Notes under the pieces: model-generated
Seen by the model: the letters and a program-made list of their open reading frames with translations, nothing else
What the model was told of the DNA's origin: nothing
Databases searched by the model: none
Shown here: positions 46,835 to 57,475 of the stretch, in pieces
How the letters are laid out: each line of letters starts with the position of its first letter
Position numbering within the stretch: the stretch's first letter is position 1
Assembly (NCBI GenBank): GCA_932294295.1
Contig: OW028573.1
Coordinates: forward strand, 70,533,829-70,597,828
Direction of reading: 5' to 3'
DNA from: Alitta virens
Taxonomy: Eukaryota; Annelida; Polychaeta; Phyllodocida; Nereididae
Length of the DNA stretch: 64,000 nt
Made by a program: the position numbers and the translations under genes

Positions 46835-47155
46835 CTCCTACAGTTAATTTCATTAGAAACGGCCTGTCAAATTTAACCTACACAAATCTAGACCACTTCT
46901 GCTATATGATGCTAGCTGTCATTGAACAGAACTGTCTAGCTATACCTGGCTTCTCAAAGCCAGATCTAGAAGTACATATTTATGATATATTAGATAAGTT
47001 TCTTACATTTGCTAAAGATTTATATTCTTTTCAGTAAGCCAACTATAAGCTAGGAGTAGACAGAAGCAGCTGGTTTTAGCTAGTTATAGCTACAGACTGG
47101 AATAGGTTGCTAAAGCTATCTAGAGTTGACCATATTTTATGAAACTAACTGTAAG
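46835..47155 (+). mobile_element. Dispersed element, copy 2
   Basis: Inverted partner of 21975-22300. Its plus-strand frame reads NCLAIPGFSKPDLEVHIYD, close to CLAIAGYSKPDQNVHIYD in copy 1. No terminal repeat or transposase is seen. Confidence 0.7.
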
Positions 47156-47767
47156 TACAGTTTGAGACTAGGGAATGAGCTATTGCTAACACTACACACG
47201 TCTTCAGCATAAAATAAATTAATTCCTCACCAAGACAAAAAAGAAGAGCTAAAACATCCCACATCCAAAAACGGAAAGTAGCTCCAGAAAACTTAAAGTG
47301 CAGTTGGTGGATGAAAAAAAAATCACAGGACAGGACGGGACAAAATACCAGGGGGACCCACGCGGAGTGACTAGCTGACACGCGAGAGGCAACGCAGGAG
47401 TCAGGCAAGAGTTAAAGCATTGCAAGAGAGGGCACTGAAACTAGTTTTCGTACTTTTCTTGCAACTTAGCCATAGTTTTAACAGTATACTACCGTAAGAT
47501 GTTTATAGCAAGATAGAGTAACTCTACTCTTTGGCATGATACGGTACATATTACAGTTAGGGTGAAAAGGAATGGGAGATTATTAAGAGGATACTATACT
47601 GTAGTATTAATTCTATTGAGCTATTTGTCACAAGTTTACAACTCGCAACTGTGAATGTGTACACTGTAGATACTGATCCAGGGTTAGAATTGCACGGTAA
47701 GCCACCTGCTACGATAATTTATGGTGGTTATTTTATGACAAGAATCCATAATTTTCGCTTGTAGGGC

Positions 47768-47985
47768 AGGCCAAACTGTAACCACAGTAAGATGCATCGA
47801 AAAAAGTTGCCAGCAAATACTGTAAAAACTACAAAAAACATTTTACAGTGAAGGTAACTTCAACAGTAGGCCAGCTTGTAACCACAGTACGATGCTGTGC
47901 AGAATTACCCAGCAAATGCCAATAACCAAAAACAAAAAAAAAACTGAACATTTTAATGGAGATAGAGCAGCAATGTCCAGGTACA
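47768..47985 (+). repeat. Diverged tandem duplication, 110-bp unit
   Basis: AGGCCAAACTGTAACCACAG (47768) and AGGCCAGCTTGTAACCACAG (47878), each followed by GATGC and, about 20 bases later, CCAGCAAAT. Confidence 0.7.
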
Positions 47986-48862
47986 CCAAAGGATGCAGCT
48001 AGCTAGCTGCAGAGGCTGACACAGCATCACCCAGGGCTCAGTGCTGTAATGACCAACACTGCCATCAAAGACAAATGGCTCCCACAATGGATGCACGCCA
48101 CAACCCACTTGGTCTCTGATCATTTTCACATCACAGCCGGAAAAAACCCATTCATTTCCTCTAGCTTAGCCAATGCTTGGCACCATGCAGGCCCTGATTT
48201 CTGTCCACAAGGTCCAAGCTGCCCTCCCTGACCACTACATCCACTGACCGCCATATTTATGGGCCCTCGGCAGTGCTCTAAGCGTCTTACATCTCCACAA
48301 GGAGAATACCTCCACAGCAACGCAATATTGCATGTCGGTTATATATGAGCAAATAAGGGATGCCACCATCTCCTGCTAAATCACCTTTAACTAAGAAATC
48401 CTATAGGTGATGCTTCCTTGATAACATCTTATATGTAGAAATATCGACTGGCTATAGCAAGGCGCTTCATTCCATATAAGTCTGGATCAAGCACCAGACT
48501 TTCACACAGCAGTGCTTAGCAAGTTCTTTCTAAATGAGGTGGCCGCTAGCGTGAATGGTAAAAGGAGGATTGGCCTTGGACAGCCCTTGCTGTTGGCCTT
48601 GCAAGGTGGGCCTCAACGGGCCTCGCTGCCTCTTGGTGTTATCAGGCCTTCGCACGGCTAGAGAGGGCCAGGGCCCTAGAGCCTCAGATCTATACATCTA
48701 TGCTGTGTTGTCCTGTCTTGGTCTTTGTTGGCCTGTGTCGGTGGTCTGAGTTGGCTGAGCTGAGCCAAGGTGTCTTGTGGTGTCTGGGAACGACGCAAGT
48801 GTTAGCGCGCCCAAGGTCAGGTTACGACATCGACTTGGGCTTGACGGCAAGCGGAAGTTTAT

Positions 48863-48876
48863 GTTACCATGGTAAC
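48863..48876. promoter_or_regulatory. Perfect palindromic RFX X-box
   Basis: GTTACCATGGTAAC is the full consensus of RFX transcription factors (GTNRCC-N-RGYAAC). It lies in a stretch (48780-49140) with many CpGs compared with its surroundings. RFX sites drive ciliary and neuronal genes in animals; the target here is unknown. Confidence 0.45.
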
Positions 48877-49699
48877 CAGTCGATTGTAAAGCGAGCGATA
48901 GACGAGTGGGTGGCGAGTGCTAGACTTGGCATGGTTCCGTTGACGAACAGTGGTCCACTTCGAGACAGGACTCTGATCGGATGTCCTGGAGCAGAGCATG
49001 GCGAGAATTCATCTTGTCGTGTGAAAGTAATTATTGTAGAGAGGGCGCTGAGTCCGAGAGCCACTCCATCAACGTGTCTCTGAGCCAATTAGGGCGCGAC
49101 TCACTTTGTTTCCGTTCATACACCCGTCTAATGACAAGTCTGCCCGCTCGACAAATGCTCTCCTCTGGTTTACAACATACCGCTTAAACCTCAATTGCTT
49201 CCTCTAATCCCTTTTGAAATGTAATAGAATGAAACAGAGCTGTCTGTTGCCTTCCCTGCACTATCTGATAAAGGACTCGCATATCTTGCAGTGTAATTGC
49301 GCCTCAGGGTATTTTTTATGTCTTTTGGCATAATTCCATAAGTATACAATACAAACGGTTGCAACAATGTATTGGTCATGTTAGACTCAAACTGGACTTG
49401 GCAACTCTATCCTGTGGTGGTAGAGTGCAACAGGTGCCTCGCCTCGGAACTCCAGGCTAATTGCACATTAATTACGCCAAGAATGCAATACTTCAAAAAC
49501 TTACATAAGGTAAGCTGAACTCTAATGCATAATTAATGCTTAGTGCATTTTTATGAGTGCAAGATTGAACTTTTATTATTGTACTCTTCTATAAGCTCAG
49601 CTCTATGATGTCAAATTAGTTCAGCCATGCATGGTGTATAGACAAATTGTTCAATGTTCAATGTCAAATGTCTCAATGCTACTGAATCTGAAACACAGT

Positions 49700-49925
49700 C
49701 AGCACCATATATAATGATGAGTTACACATTTACAACATGGTGGGGTCTTTTACTTGCATCAGCATGGGCACCGAGTACAAGGCACCTCCAACTTAAGTCT
49801 CATGCAATTGACATCCATGAAGATTGACCAGTGCCCGCGGGCCAGGGATCGAACTCGGAACCTTCAGTAGAGTTGACCAATGTGGAAACCGCAGTCGCCT
49901 TATCCATGAGGCAAGCCAGCAGCTG
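49700..49925 (-). mobile_element. SINE with tRNA-like head
   Basis: Head on the minus strand: GGCTTGCCTCATGGATAAGG and the B-box GAGTTCGATCCC (49844-49855). Body: GATGTCAATTGCATGAGACT and TTGTACTCGGTGCCCATGCT. It breaks off near TTGTAAATGTGTAACTC, so its tail type is unclear. Confidence 0.8.
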
Positions 49926-51304
49926 CACTATTCTGACTAAGACCCGCGAGTATTTTAGCCTAATATCTTGCAATGACAAAATAATCAGCCTAGTCTTGAC
50001 ACATAATTGAGAGAAGCTGGAGTGAATGACTAACAAGGGGGTTCTGTGTGGGATGACTTGCTGCTGCTGTGTCATCTGAGAGATAAGTAATAGACCAACA
50101 AGAAGCACACAAACAGAGCTGGGCAGAACATCAGTATCAGAGAGTGCATCTGGGCACCTCCCAAGAGAGCCAGGTAGTTGGCCTCTGATCAGGTGGGCAG
50201 GATAATATCAGCCATGACAGCAATCCCTTTCTATGGACAATCTGCCAGGGTGCTGTCATTGCTGATGTATCGGCTAGCTTTGCTTATAAATCTTGTATGC
50301 TGGCCGACACATTGTCATATTAATGCCCAGTTCTCACTGACTGTAGCCTGACTTCAGGGCTACTGATGCTGTCATAGCCTCCCAAAGATATTTACGACAT
50401 TTGATTAAGGACTAGTTCTGTGAATTTGAATCAGGGGATATCCCCTTAAGCTTTTATGGCCTTGAGACTATGTACATGATTAAATCAAATTTAATTACCT
50501 CCAAGACTCTCTTAAATATTTACAGCCTCCAACAGTGTTCAGGCCGCTGCTGCTGCTGCTGCTGTTGCTGCAAGCTCTGTGAGGATGCTGCTACAGTACT
50601 GACAGACCCAAGCCCTTAAGATGCTAGCTCTAAATTATTATCCACTGCCTGAAGCTATGTGCAGAGTTTCAAGCCAGAAATGCAGCCATGGGCTTCGTAC
50701 GTTTTCCACAACATCAAGGACTGTAAGTTAACACATAAGACCAAGATTGGCAGCTCTTCAATGCTCATGCTTCATTAAGACACCATGCAGAAGACAGATC
50801 ACCGATCAAGCTTAGTCCTTTCTCGCAAGCCATGGCTAATTAATCGTACTCAGTGACCTCACATAGGCAGCTTTGTGGCCCATAAGTGATCTAACTATAT
50901 GCTCTGCCAGTGTTTAGCTTACTATAGAGGTTATTCCTGTATGATCTAGGATAATAGATCTTAGATGCTATAGCAAATCTACTATATCATAACATTGTAC
51001 ATATCATAGATCTGCCCAACAAGTTTTAGGTAGTCTTCAAGACTTAAAGCTATTGACTGTTTTATAACTACCATACCCAAACGATTTTAACAGAGCTTAT
51101 ACATGTATGCATATATGATTTCCTGAAGGCATGCACCTGTTTGGTATCCATAATATATGACTAAAATGCCATAAACATGATTTACACCTTAGTACGTGCA
51201 CGAGCCAACTAACTGTAGATCAAAAGGGCCGATGCAGTTATGTACAGCCTACAGGGAGGATAAAGTTACGTATACATATCAAACATATACATATAGTACA
51301 GTAG

Positions 51305-51480
51305 TGGAAAATCTTTTTCTTTGGAACCATTAAATGAGCAATATTTTTCTATATAATAAAGTTCTTGTTCAATGTATAAGTACGATTGGACTATTTTACT
51401 AGTGCACTTGATAAGGTCACAGGAAACTTTGCCTATGAGACTACTCTTGACTGTCTCAGCATAATTATTAAATTATTAAA
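51305..51480 (+). repeat. Dispersed repeat, copy 2
   Basis: Homologous to 7335-7490. Its last part (CTTGCTTATGAGACTGCTAT, TGATTGTCTCAGCATA) is duplicated again at 51530-51570. Confidence 0.6.
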
Positions 51481-51599
51481 AAAAATTCCATTTGTCTTTT
51501 AATAAAGGTTTTGCATTGTATGCATGAAAACTTGCTTATGAGACTGCTATTGATTGTCTCAGCATAGTAATTAGTCGTTTTTGGGTAAAAATTTGTTCA

Positions 51600-51640
51600 T
51601 AATCAATCAATCAATCAATCAAGCAGTTAATCAATCACAA
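51600..51640 (+). repeat. (AATC)n microsatellite
   Basis: Five AATC units plus imperfect ones. Confidence 0.85.
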
Positions 51641-51748
51641 ATTTGATACTATTGGGAGGTTATCTACCTAGTGTGACAGACCTTTTTTCCACCACTGCCT
51701 ACAATCAACATAACACATTCGTAGTAGCCGTAGCTGTATATTTAGTAC

Positions 51749-51901
51749 CTGCAGAGCAGTTCTTGACGTTCCCCACCCAGTTCTTGCCGTCGCAGAAGAG
51801 GTGGTAGAGTACTTCCGAGTTATTGCACCGGATGACGATGGTTTCATCGCGCACTTCCATCCAAGCATCAGGCTGCACAGCGGGCAGTGGACACCCAAAC
51901 A
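51749..51901 (-). CDS. Receptor exon: single sushi/CCP domain
   Basis: The 153-nt exon has the acceptor GTGTTGCAG and the donor CTGCAG|GTACTA. The 51 residues run V-FGCPLPAVQPDAWMEV, then IVIRCNN, LFCDGKNW, and end GNVKNCSA. The order of the four cysteines (GCP, IRC, LFC, KNC) with a tryptophan before the last cysteine is the sushi/complement-control-protein fold, normally about 55-60 residues with C1-C3 and C2-C4 disulfides. It is phase 1 at both ends. It completes the extracellular modules SUEL-CUB-CCP. The next coding exon found on the strand is about 11.7 kb downstream; further phase-1 exons hidden in that intron cannot be excluded, but I saw none with a recognisable domain. Confidence 0.85.
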
Positions 51902-52782
51902 CTGCAACACAAACGGTAGGGCGTCAAGCTCTAATGGAATTAGTTGGCCGATTAATCAGCTCACAGCCCGGGGGACAGGACTCTCACCCCTTGCCCTTTA
52001 CCCACCCTTCACCCCCTGCCACCCTGCAGCCTCCTGATAATGCCCAACCCGCACCCGTCTGGCCCCACCAACTTATCTACTGGCCAGGCAAAAATGAAAC
52101 TAGCTGGAGCTGGTGGCCCTTCCTAATTTACTGGAAGCCATCCCTTTTTTCGGGTCACTTCTTAATAATTGGGTAATTCCTGCCCTCATGACTTAATCTA
52201 AACTGGGAGGAGAGTGGTTTTGACACTGTGCAGTGCGAGGCAGTGTGACAGTATACGCGTGAGGTGGACTATCTTGCAGGGTATATTGGCCGCTGCTCAC
52301 AATGGCTGATCCAATAGAGTAGACCACATGGCCCTGCCTAATCTGGCCAATGGTCCAGCACAGATTGCATTAGGAGCCATACGCCAGCGATCTACGACTC
52401 TGGGTGGGGATCAGTCTGCATTACCTGACATTCCTGATTGCAACTGCTGCAGCAAGAGAAACTAACGACATCATGAGAGCAGGGCATTGTGAAGGACAGC
52501 CTGACCTGCCATTGCATTACTGTGGCTGCCATGTTTAAAGGTCAATTAGCCCCAATATGTTCATTGGACGCCACTGGAGGGCATTGTAAACAAATAATAT
52601 GCAATTGCTGTGACGTACATCACTGTGCATGGGTGGGGCTGGCCAATATAAGTATGTGGTATATTTGTGACTACTTGTACTGATTGAGTTTGTGTGTATA
52701 CAATAATCGAATGCTGCTTCATAATACAAATGTAATAAGTATGGCAATTTGTCCTTGTACCTTGGACTAGGTCATTACTCAC
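51902..52782 (-). other. Intron between CUB and sushi exons
   Basis: 881 nt with canonical GT-AG ends. No repeat or motif stood out. Confidence 0.75.
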
Positions 52783-53163
52783 CCTCAAACTTTATGACGA
52801 AGTAGGGGGGAGATGGCACTTTGTCCAAGAATAGGATATCCACCACCTCCGTCCTGGATGTATAGATGTGCTGTTCGCGTTTATCCGACCCACATATTGT
52901 GGAAGAGAGTTCTCCGTTGTGTTCTTTTATGTAACCGTATCTACGACAGTCTTCTAATGATCCTGGGGTCGTCAGGTGTGGTTCGAGATTGAAGTCGTAA
53001 AGATGCAGCCGAATCCGTTGCCCTGGTGACGCTTGGATCCTCCATGGACACTCCGGTGACCCAAGACCCCTCTCCCAGGTCAGGGCACTGGCCAAATACC
53101 CCGAAGTGGTCGTTGTTAGCAGGTAGCCCTGGGTCTTGCAGGACAGTGGGTCGCCAGAGAGCA
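52783..53163 (-). CDS. Receptor exon: complete CUB domain
   Basis: The 381-nt exon lies between the acceptor TTTGTTTTTCAG and the donor GAGG|GTGAGT. It codes 127 residues starting V-LSGDPLSCKTQGY and ending YFVIKFEG. It reads as one whole CUB domain: four cysteines in the usual order (LSCKT, ECPWRI, EDCRRYG, STICGS), the core strand CPWRIQASPGQRIRLHLYDF, and the closing hydrophobic strand YFVIKFEG. CUB domains are about 110 residues and act as extracellular protein-interaction modules, often binding ligands through Ca2+. The exon is symmetrical (phase 1 at both ends), so it can be skipped or included without changing the frame. A short minisatellite sits directly upstream of its acceptor (see 53164-53310). 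It follows the lectin exon and precedes the sushi exon, only 881 nt away. Confidence 0.88.
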
Positions 53164-53171
53164 CTGAAAAA

Positions 53172-53312
53172 CAAAAACAGTCGTCTATATTGTATACGTT
53201 GGGAAAAAGCATATATTTTTTACGAAAAACAGTCTTCTATATTGTAGACGTTGGGAAAAAGCATATATATTTACGAAAAACAGTCTTCTATATTGTAAAT
53301 GTTGGTAGGAAG
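53172..53312 (-). repeat. ~52-bp minisatellite upstream of the CUB-exon acceptor
   Basis: AAAACAGTC(G/T)TCTATATTGT recurs with spacing 52 and 51 bases (about 2.6 copies). On the transcribed strand each unit carries GACTGTTTTT, the same word that leads into the real polypyrimidine tract and CAG acceptor at 53164. Confidence 0.88.
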
Positions 53313-53467
53313 AATAAATAATAGTACAAAAAGATTATACATGATACGCAGTTATAAAAAAGACGCAGTAGAATGTCTTTGGAGTTTTATTTAAACAACA
53401 GAACCATGACAAATCTAATTGCTATGCATATCTGATATAAAAGTTTTGTAGTGGGTGTATGCGTCAT

Positions 53468-53491
53468 CTTGGATGAACTAGTTCATCCAAG
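53468..53491. repeat. Perfect 24-bp palindrome
   Basis: Centred on GAACTAGTTC; its half-site TTGGATGAAC/GTTCATCCAA is repeated once more directly downstream (53492-53501). Confidence 0.9.
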
Positions 53492-53878
53492 TTCATCCAA
53501 GGTGTCATCATAACAGGTTAAAGCATATGAAAATTGTGGCGGAAACAATTTCGTTGGAAATGCTGTTTGTTTCGATAAATGACATATTATTATTTCTTCC
53601 CTTTTTGACAGTGACAGCACATCTTCGCAGAGTTGTGGTTTTGAAGAGGTCAACTTTTCCTGTGCTCTACATAGACCTGCTGCCTAAACATGGCTTCAAC
53701 TCTCAGATAAGCTCGGGTTAATTGATTCGCTGACCTTTGTTCTAATGTCAACTAGTTATATGAAACACCCACACATTGGCATCACCCAGTAAAACAGCCA
53801 ATTAGCCAGTTTAGTATTAAAAAAACATTGACAGGCCCCAAAGCTAAATTTTACCAGGACAAAGCTGACTTGGTCAGA

Positions 53879-54182
53879 GCAGTTACCCGATCACAACATG
53901 GCTGAACGCATTATAAGACAGCATAGCTTCCTCCTTCATTATTTTCTGTTGATATGCCCATTTTTAAAATCACATTTGAAAGTGGGTACAGTTGTCTATG
54001 AGTCAGGAAGACCACTCTATTTGGAGAGAAGTCGGTGGGCGAATCGGGTAACTCATTTTTGTAGATTCTGTAATTTGAAAAATGAGTTACTCAATCTTGA
54101 CAGCCATTCTTCAGCTATCCCAGCATTAAAAAGCTTTTTTTCCTGGGGGATAGGGTAACTGTACATGAGATGGGGTAACTGC
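53879..54182. mobile_element. GGGTAACT element, copy 1
   Basis: GCAGTTACCCGATC at the left end is mirrored by GATGGGGTAACTGC at the right end. Inside, GTAACTCATTTTT and AAAAATGAGTTAC form a 13-bp stem. Shares ATTTGGAGA.AAG and the repeated GGGTAACTGTAC with copy 2. Confidence 0.65.
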
Positions 54183-54599
54183 ATTTGACAGAATTGGACT
54201 GCTTATGCACGCAACGTTTTCCACAGGCATTGTAGGCTCGGTAGCCTAGCTTTTGCGATAGTAATCCAGCGTATGGTCCTCATGCATCAGATAGGAGAAA
54301 GTCACCCTGGGCAACCAACCCCGCTTAGCTTACTTTTTCAGATAAATTGCACCTGTTCATAATTACATTGCAGAGATGATTTTTCAAAAGTTATGTCTAG
54401 CGACTATATGGGGAAAGAGATGTGCGCCTGCCTGATGAATTATCCCAACTTAGTAGGAATTGAACAAGCGCTAGAGGCCAGAGTAAAGCAATTGTGCGCA
54501 CCTCCAGGGGTGGTAGGATGTAGCTGCAGAATCGGGCGTTTTGCTAATGTCTGCTTGATGGGGCAGACGCGTGATAGGGTTAGCGTTGACGGATGAGCC

Positions 54600-54660
54600 C
54601 TGGGACGCCGAGTACGCAACGTCAACGCAGATGATGACGTCACTGTACTGACGTTTAGGA
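54600..54660. promoter_or_regulatory. Cluster of CRE-type sites
   Basis: A perfect TGACGTCA (54635-54642) with AACGTCAACG and TGACGTTT within 40 bases, in a locally CpG-richer stretch (54440-54740). Motif evidence only. Confidence 0.3.
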
Positions 54661-55294
54661 TCAATGAGGGATGACACGTCTGCAATGTCCCCAGGGGTAT
54701 TTCCAAAGCGCCAAAATGGCTGTCAATGCGTCCACCCAACTAGGAGGAAACACAGTGTTCAGTACACTATTCAGCGATGTCCAAATCACAAAAGTGTTAG
54801 GATAACTTAGGAAAAGGGCGACCAAGTGTCAGTGAATGGCTAGGGGCACCCGGTGCATTAGTTTGCTTAGCTGCATCTCAATCGATGTTCTTCAACTGCA
54901 CTTTTCTCTTAATTCACAGTCGGTTATGTGCACTCCTACTCTAACACAAATATCTAGCTCTTGGCTCCATGAAATACACTATACTGTACTAGGGATATAT
55001 AAAAGTAGTGCATTTAAGTAAAATGCAACAGTTTTTATGTAATAATCCCATCTTTCAAATTTTGATAATATATATAATATATATAAACATATCAGTAAAG
55101 TGGACTGCTATTATGTTAAACTTTCTACTTATAAAGAATATTTTAAATGTTGCTGTCGCAATGTTGCATTACATGACTACTAAACTACTTTCAGGACTCC
55201 TGGTTTTACTCTTTTAAATCTTGAGAAATTTGCCATAAATCAAACACCACTAATATAACTGTTTGTGAGCAAAATATCCTAATCTCTTGTTGAA

Positions 55295-55515
55295 ACTTAG
55301 CCAGCTAATATGATCAGTTACCAGAGGCAGACGTAATGTTGAGATGATAAGGATGCCCAAAATTATTAGGCTTCAATACTAAATCTTCCAATCCATGTTA
55401 CGCAAATACCCACATGTCATTTGCCTCAGCATAGACACCAAGTACAAGGCCTCTAATTTAACGTCTCGTGCAATTGACATCCAGCTGGGATGCAGCTCAT
55501 GAAGTACGTGAAAGG
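55295..55515 (-). mobile_element. SINE fragment, body plus type-1 tail
   Basis: Tail words ATGATCAGTTACCAGAGGCA and ACGTAATGTTGAGATGATAA, body words GCCTCAGCATAGACACCAAG and TGCAATTGACATCCAGCTGG. The head is absent. Confidence 0.75.
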
Positions 55516-56579
55516 GAATATCAATTTATTTAACATGCACATTTTCTGTATCACAAGAAACGTAAATGAAGGAACGATATGGGACAAGGTATAAGAAATG
55601 ATCCATCTAAAAACTGTTTCTGTGATGTTCTATATTTAGACAGACGTTGGCCTTAAATAAAACTTAGAGGGAAATCTTCAAACGTTAAGGCTACTTAGGA
55701 ATGTAAGGGTACCTTCTAGGAGGCCTTTTTATAAGCTTCATGCATTGGATGTTTTGCATATATGACCTTTCATTTATATCTCTCTAACCCTATACCAAAT
55801 AGATCCAAATATATCTGTAAGTGCTGCAGATATTCAAGTCACGAATCTTGAGTTATATAAACTTCATAAACAGTCCATAAGACTGGTAAACAGGATTTAG
55901 TTTTATAGTAGCATTAAAAATGTTGTGTCTGTTTTTCATTTTTTACACAAACATTGTACCTTGCATGGAGCAAACCCGAAATCAGCATGAAGTACCTTTC
56001 TGTAACAACAACTTCTAAAGTTACGCCATCTTTCCAAAGACGATTTTTTTTTCATCATTTCAGGCTATATGAAGACATGAAACCGAGAAACAGCAGATGT
56101 AGTTACAAATGAAAAACAAAACAAATTGTACATCGATGTCAATTATTATACAAATGTCTGGATAAAAAAACAGGTGAAAATATTTTTATTACCCTAACTT
56201 CTATCCAGCACTTCTCAACTTGAACATTGAACAGTCAGAAATTGGCTTCATAGATGAGTTCACCTAGTTCGCTATTTATACTCTACATACCGAATGTGGA
56301 GAAAATTTGAAAGTGGAATTCTCTATGAATGCACTAGGCTACACTTATACACACTGAGTGGTATATTCCACCAGATATAGAGTTACTGTAATCAAAGTGT
56401 GAAAAACCTTTGATGTCTTCTCGGGGAATAAAGTCCTAGTGAAATTGAAATTGCTGCGAAGTTTGATGGTACAAAAAAAGGAGCCACTTGATATACAGTA
56501 AAATCTGTGTTAAGCGGCCACAAGGGAAATGATCAATGTGGTCATTTTAAAGGACAGTTGTTTTTTAATAGAGGATAGG
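55516..56579. other. Intron sequence, nothing recognised
   Basis: AT-rich, no repeats or motifs of note. Confidence 0.5.
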
Positions 56580-56830
56580 AAATTCAGTTCAGGAGATAGA
56601 TAGATAGCTGTGGAAAGTGCACCCCTCTAAGGCAAGTTCTTGCCGAGGGTTGATTGATGAGGTGAGAGAGAGGAGTCCACCCATGTCACACATTTACCCC
56701 ATGGGTGGGATCTTTTACTTGCCTCAGCATAGACACCGAGTACAAGGGCGCCAATTTAACGTCTGATCCGAACGACATCCAGCTGGGATGTTGCTCATGA
56801 CGAGTGCCCGAGGTTCCGTTCAATACATGT
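56580..56830 (-). mobile_element. SINE, body plus type-2 tail, (GATA)n end
   Basis: Body TGCCTCAGCATAGACACCGA and CGACATCCAGCTGGGATG; tail GAGGAGTCCACCCATGTCAC and CCCCTCTAAGGCAAG; then AGATAGATAGATAG. It faces the copy at 57.3 kb head to head. Confidence 0.78.
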
Positions 56831-57224
56831 GGTCGTTAAAGACAGGTTTGAATGTATCTTTATACCGAGCATTTAGTTGCAATGGCCAAACTCAAAGTAA
56901 TACTGTCCCACTAATAATTTTCTGAATATTTCATGTAATTAATTGTTCATGTTAATATCACTTTCTCTGTTATTATTAATTTTTTCATTTTCGTTTATTT
57001 ATATCCATTCATCATTTATTTTTTCATTTATTTATTTTTCCATTTGAACCAGTTTTAAATTTCATCTGTATAATTAAATGAGTAATTTTGTGTATGTAAT
57101 GTTACTCTTTGAATTAAGGGCAAATACACTTTGGGAGACAAGTTTGCTTTTACTGTTCATGTTTCAATATTTATCTCTGTGGCCAAAAAATGAATTGAAT
57201 TGAATTTATAGACTCTATTTATAG

Positions 57225-57475
57225 CGAGATGTTCGCTTGCTCCTATGAAAGACCACGTTAAATTGGCTGTCCCTTGTACTCGGTATCTACGCTGAGGCAA
57301 GTAAAAGCTCCCACCCATGCGTAAATGTGTAACATGGGTGGACTCCTCTTTCTCTCTCACCTCATTAGTCAACCCAAGGTTGTGAGTGGCAAGAAATTGC
57401 CTTAGAAGGGCTGCACTGTCTATCTATTCATCTATCCATCCATCTATCCATCTATCTATCTATCTTACTGTTGGA
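57225..57475 (+). mobile_element. SINE, body plus type-2 tail, (TATC)n end
   Basis: ACTCGGTATCTACGCTGAGG and CATGGGTGGACTCCTCTTTC, then TTGCCTTAGAAGGGCTGCAC and a TCTATCCATC microsatellite (57419-57470). Same type-2 tail as the previous copy. Confidence 0.78.

Larger units (their letters stand above)
40064..51748 (-). other. Large intron of the receptor gene (11.7 kb)
   Basis: Between the linker exon and the sushi exon. It holds the candidate nested first exon, a (CTAT)n repeat, two SINE types, one copy of a dispersed element (46835-47155), a tandem duplication, an RFX X-box and a fragment shared with 7.3 kb. Stretches 41071-44550, 44870-46690 and 49930-51300 contain nothing I recognise. A GC-richer patch at 42870-43440 has open frames on both strands but no domain and no convincing splice pair. 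Confidence 0.7.

Noticed and set aside
48540..49083. 127-codon plus-strand protein
   Set aside because: No domain, poor start context, and the reverse strand is also open; more likely regulatory or spacer sequence around the X-box.
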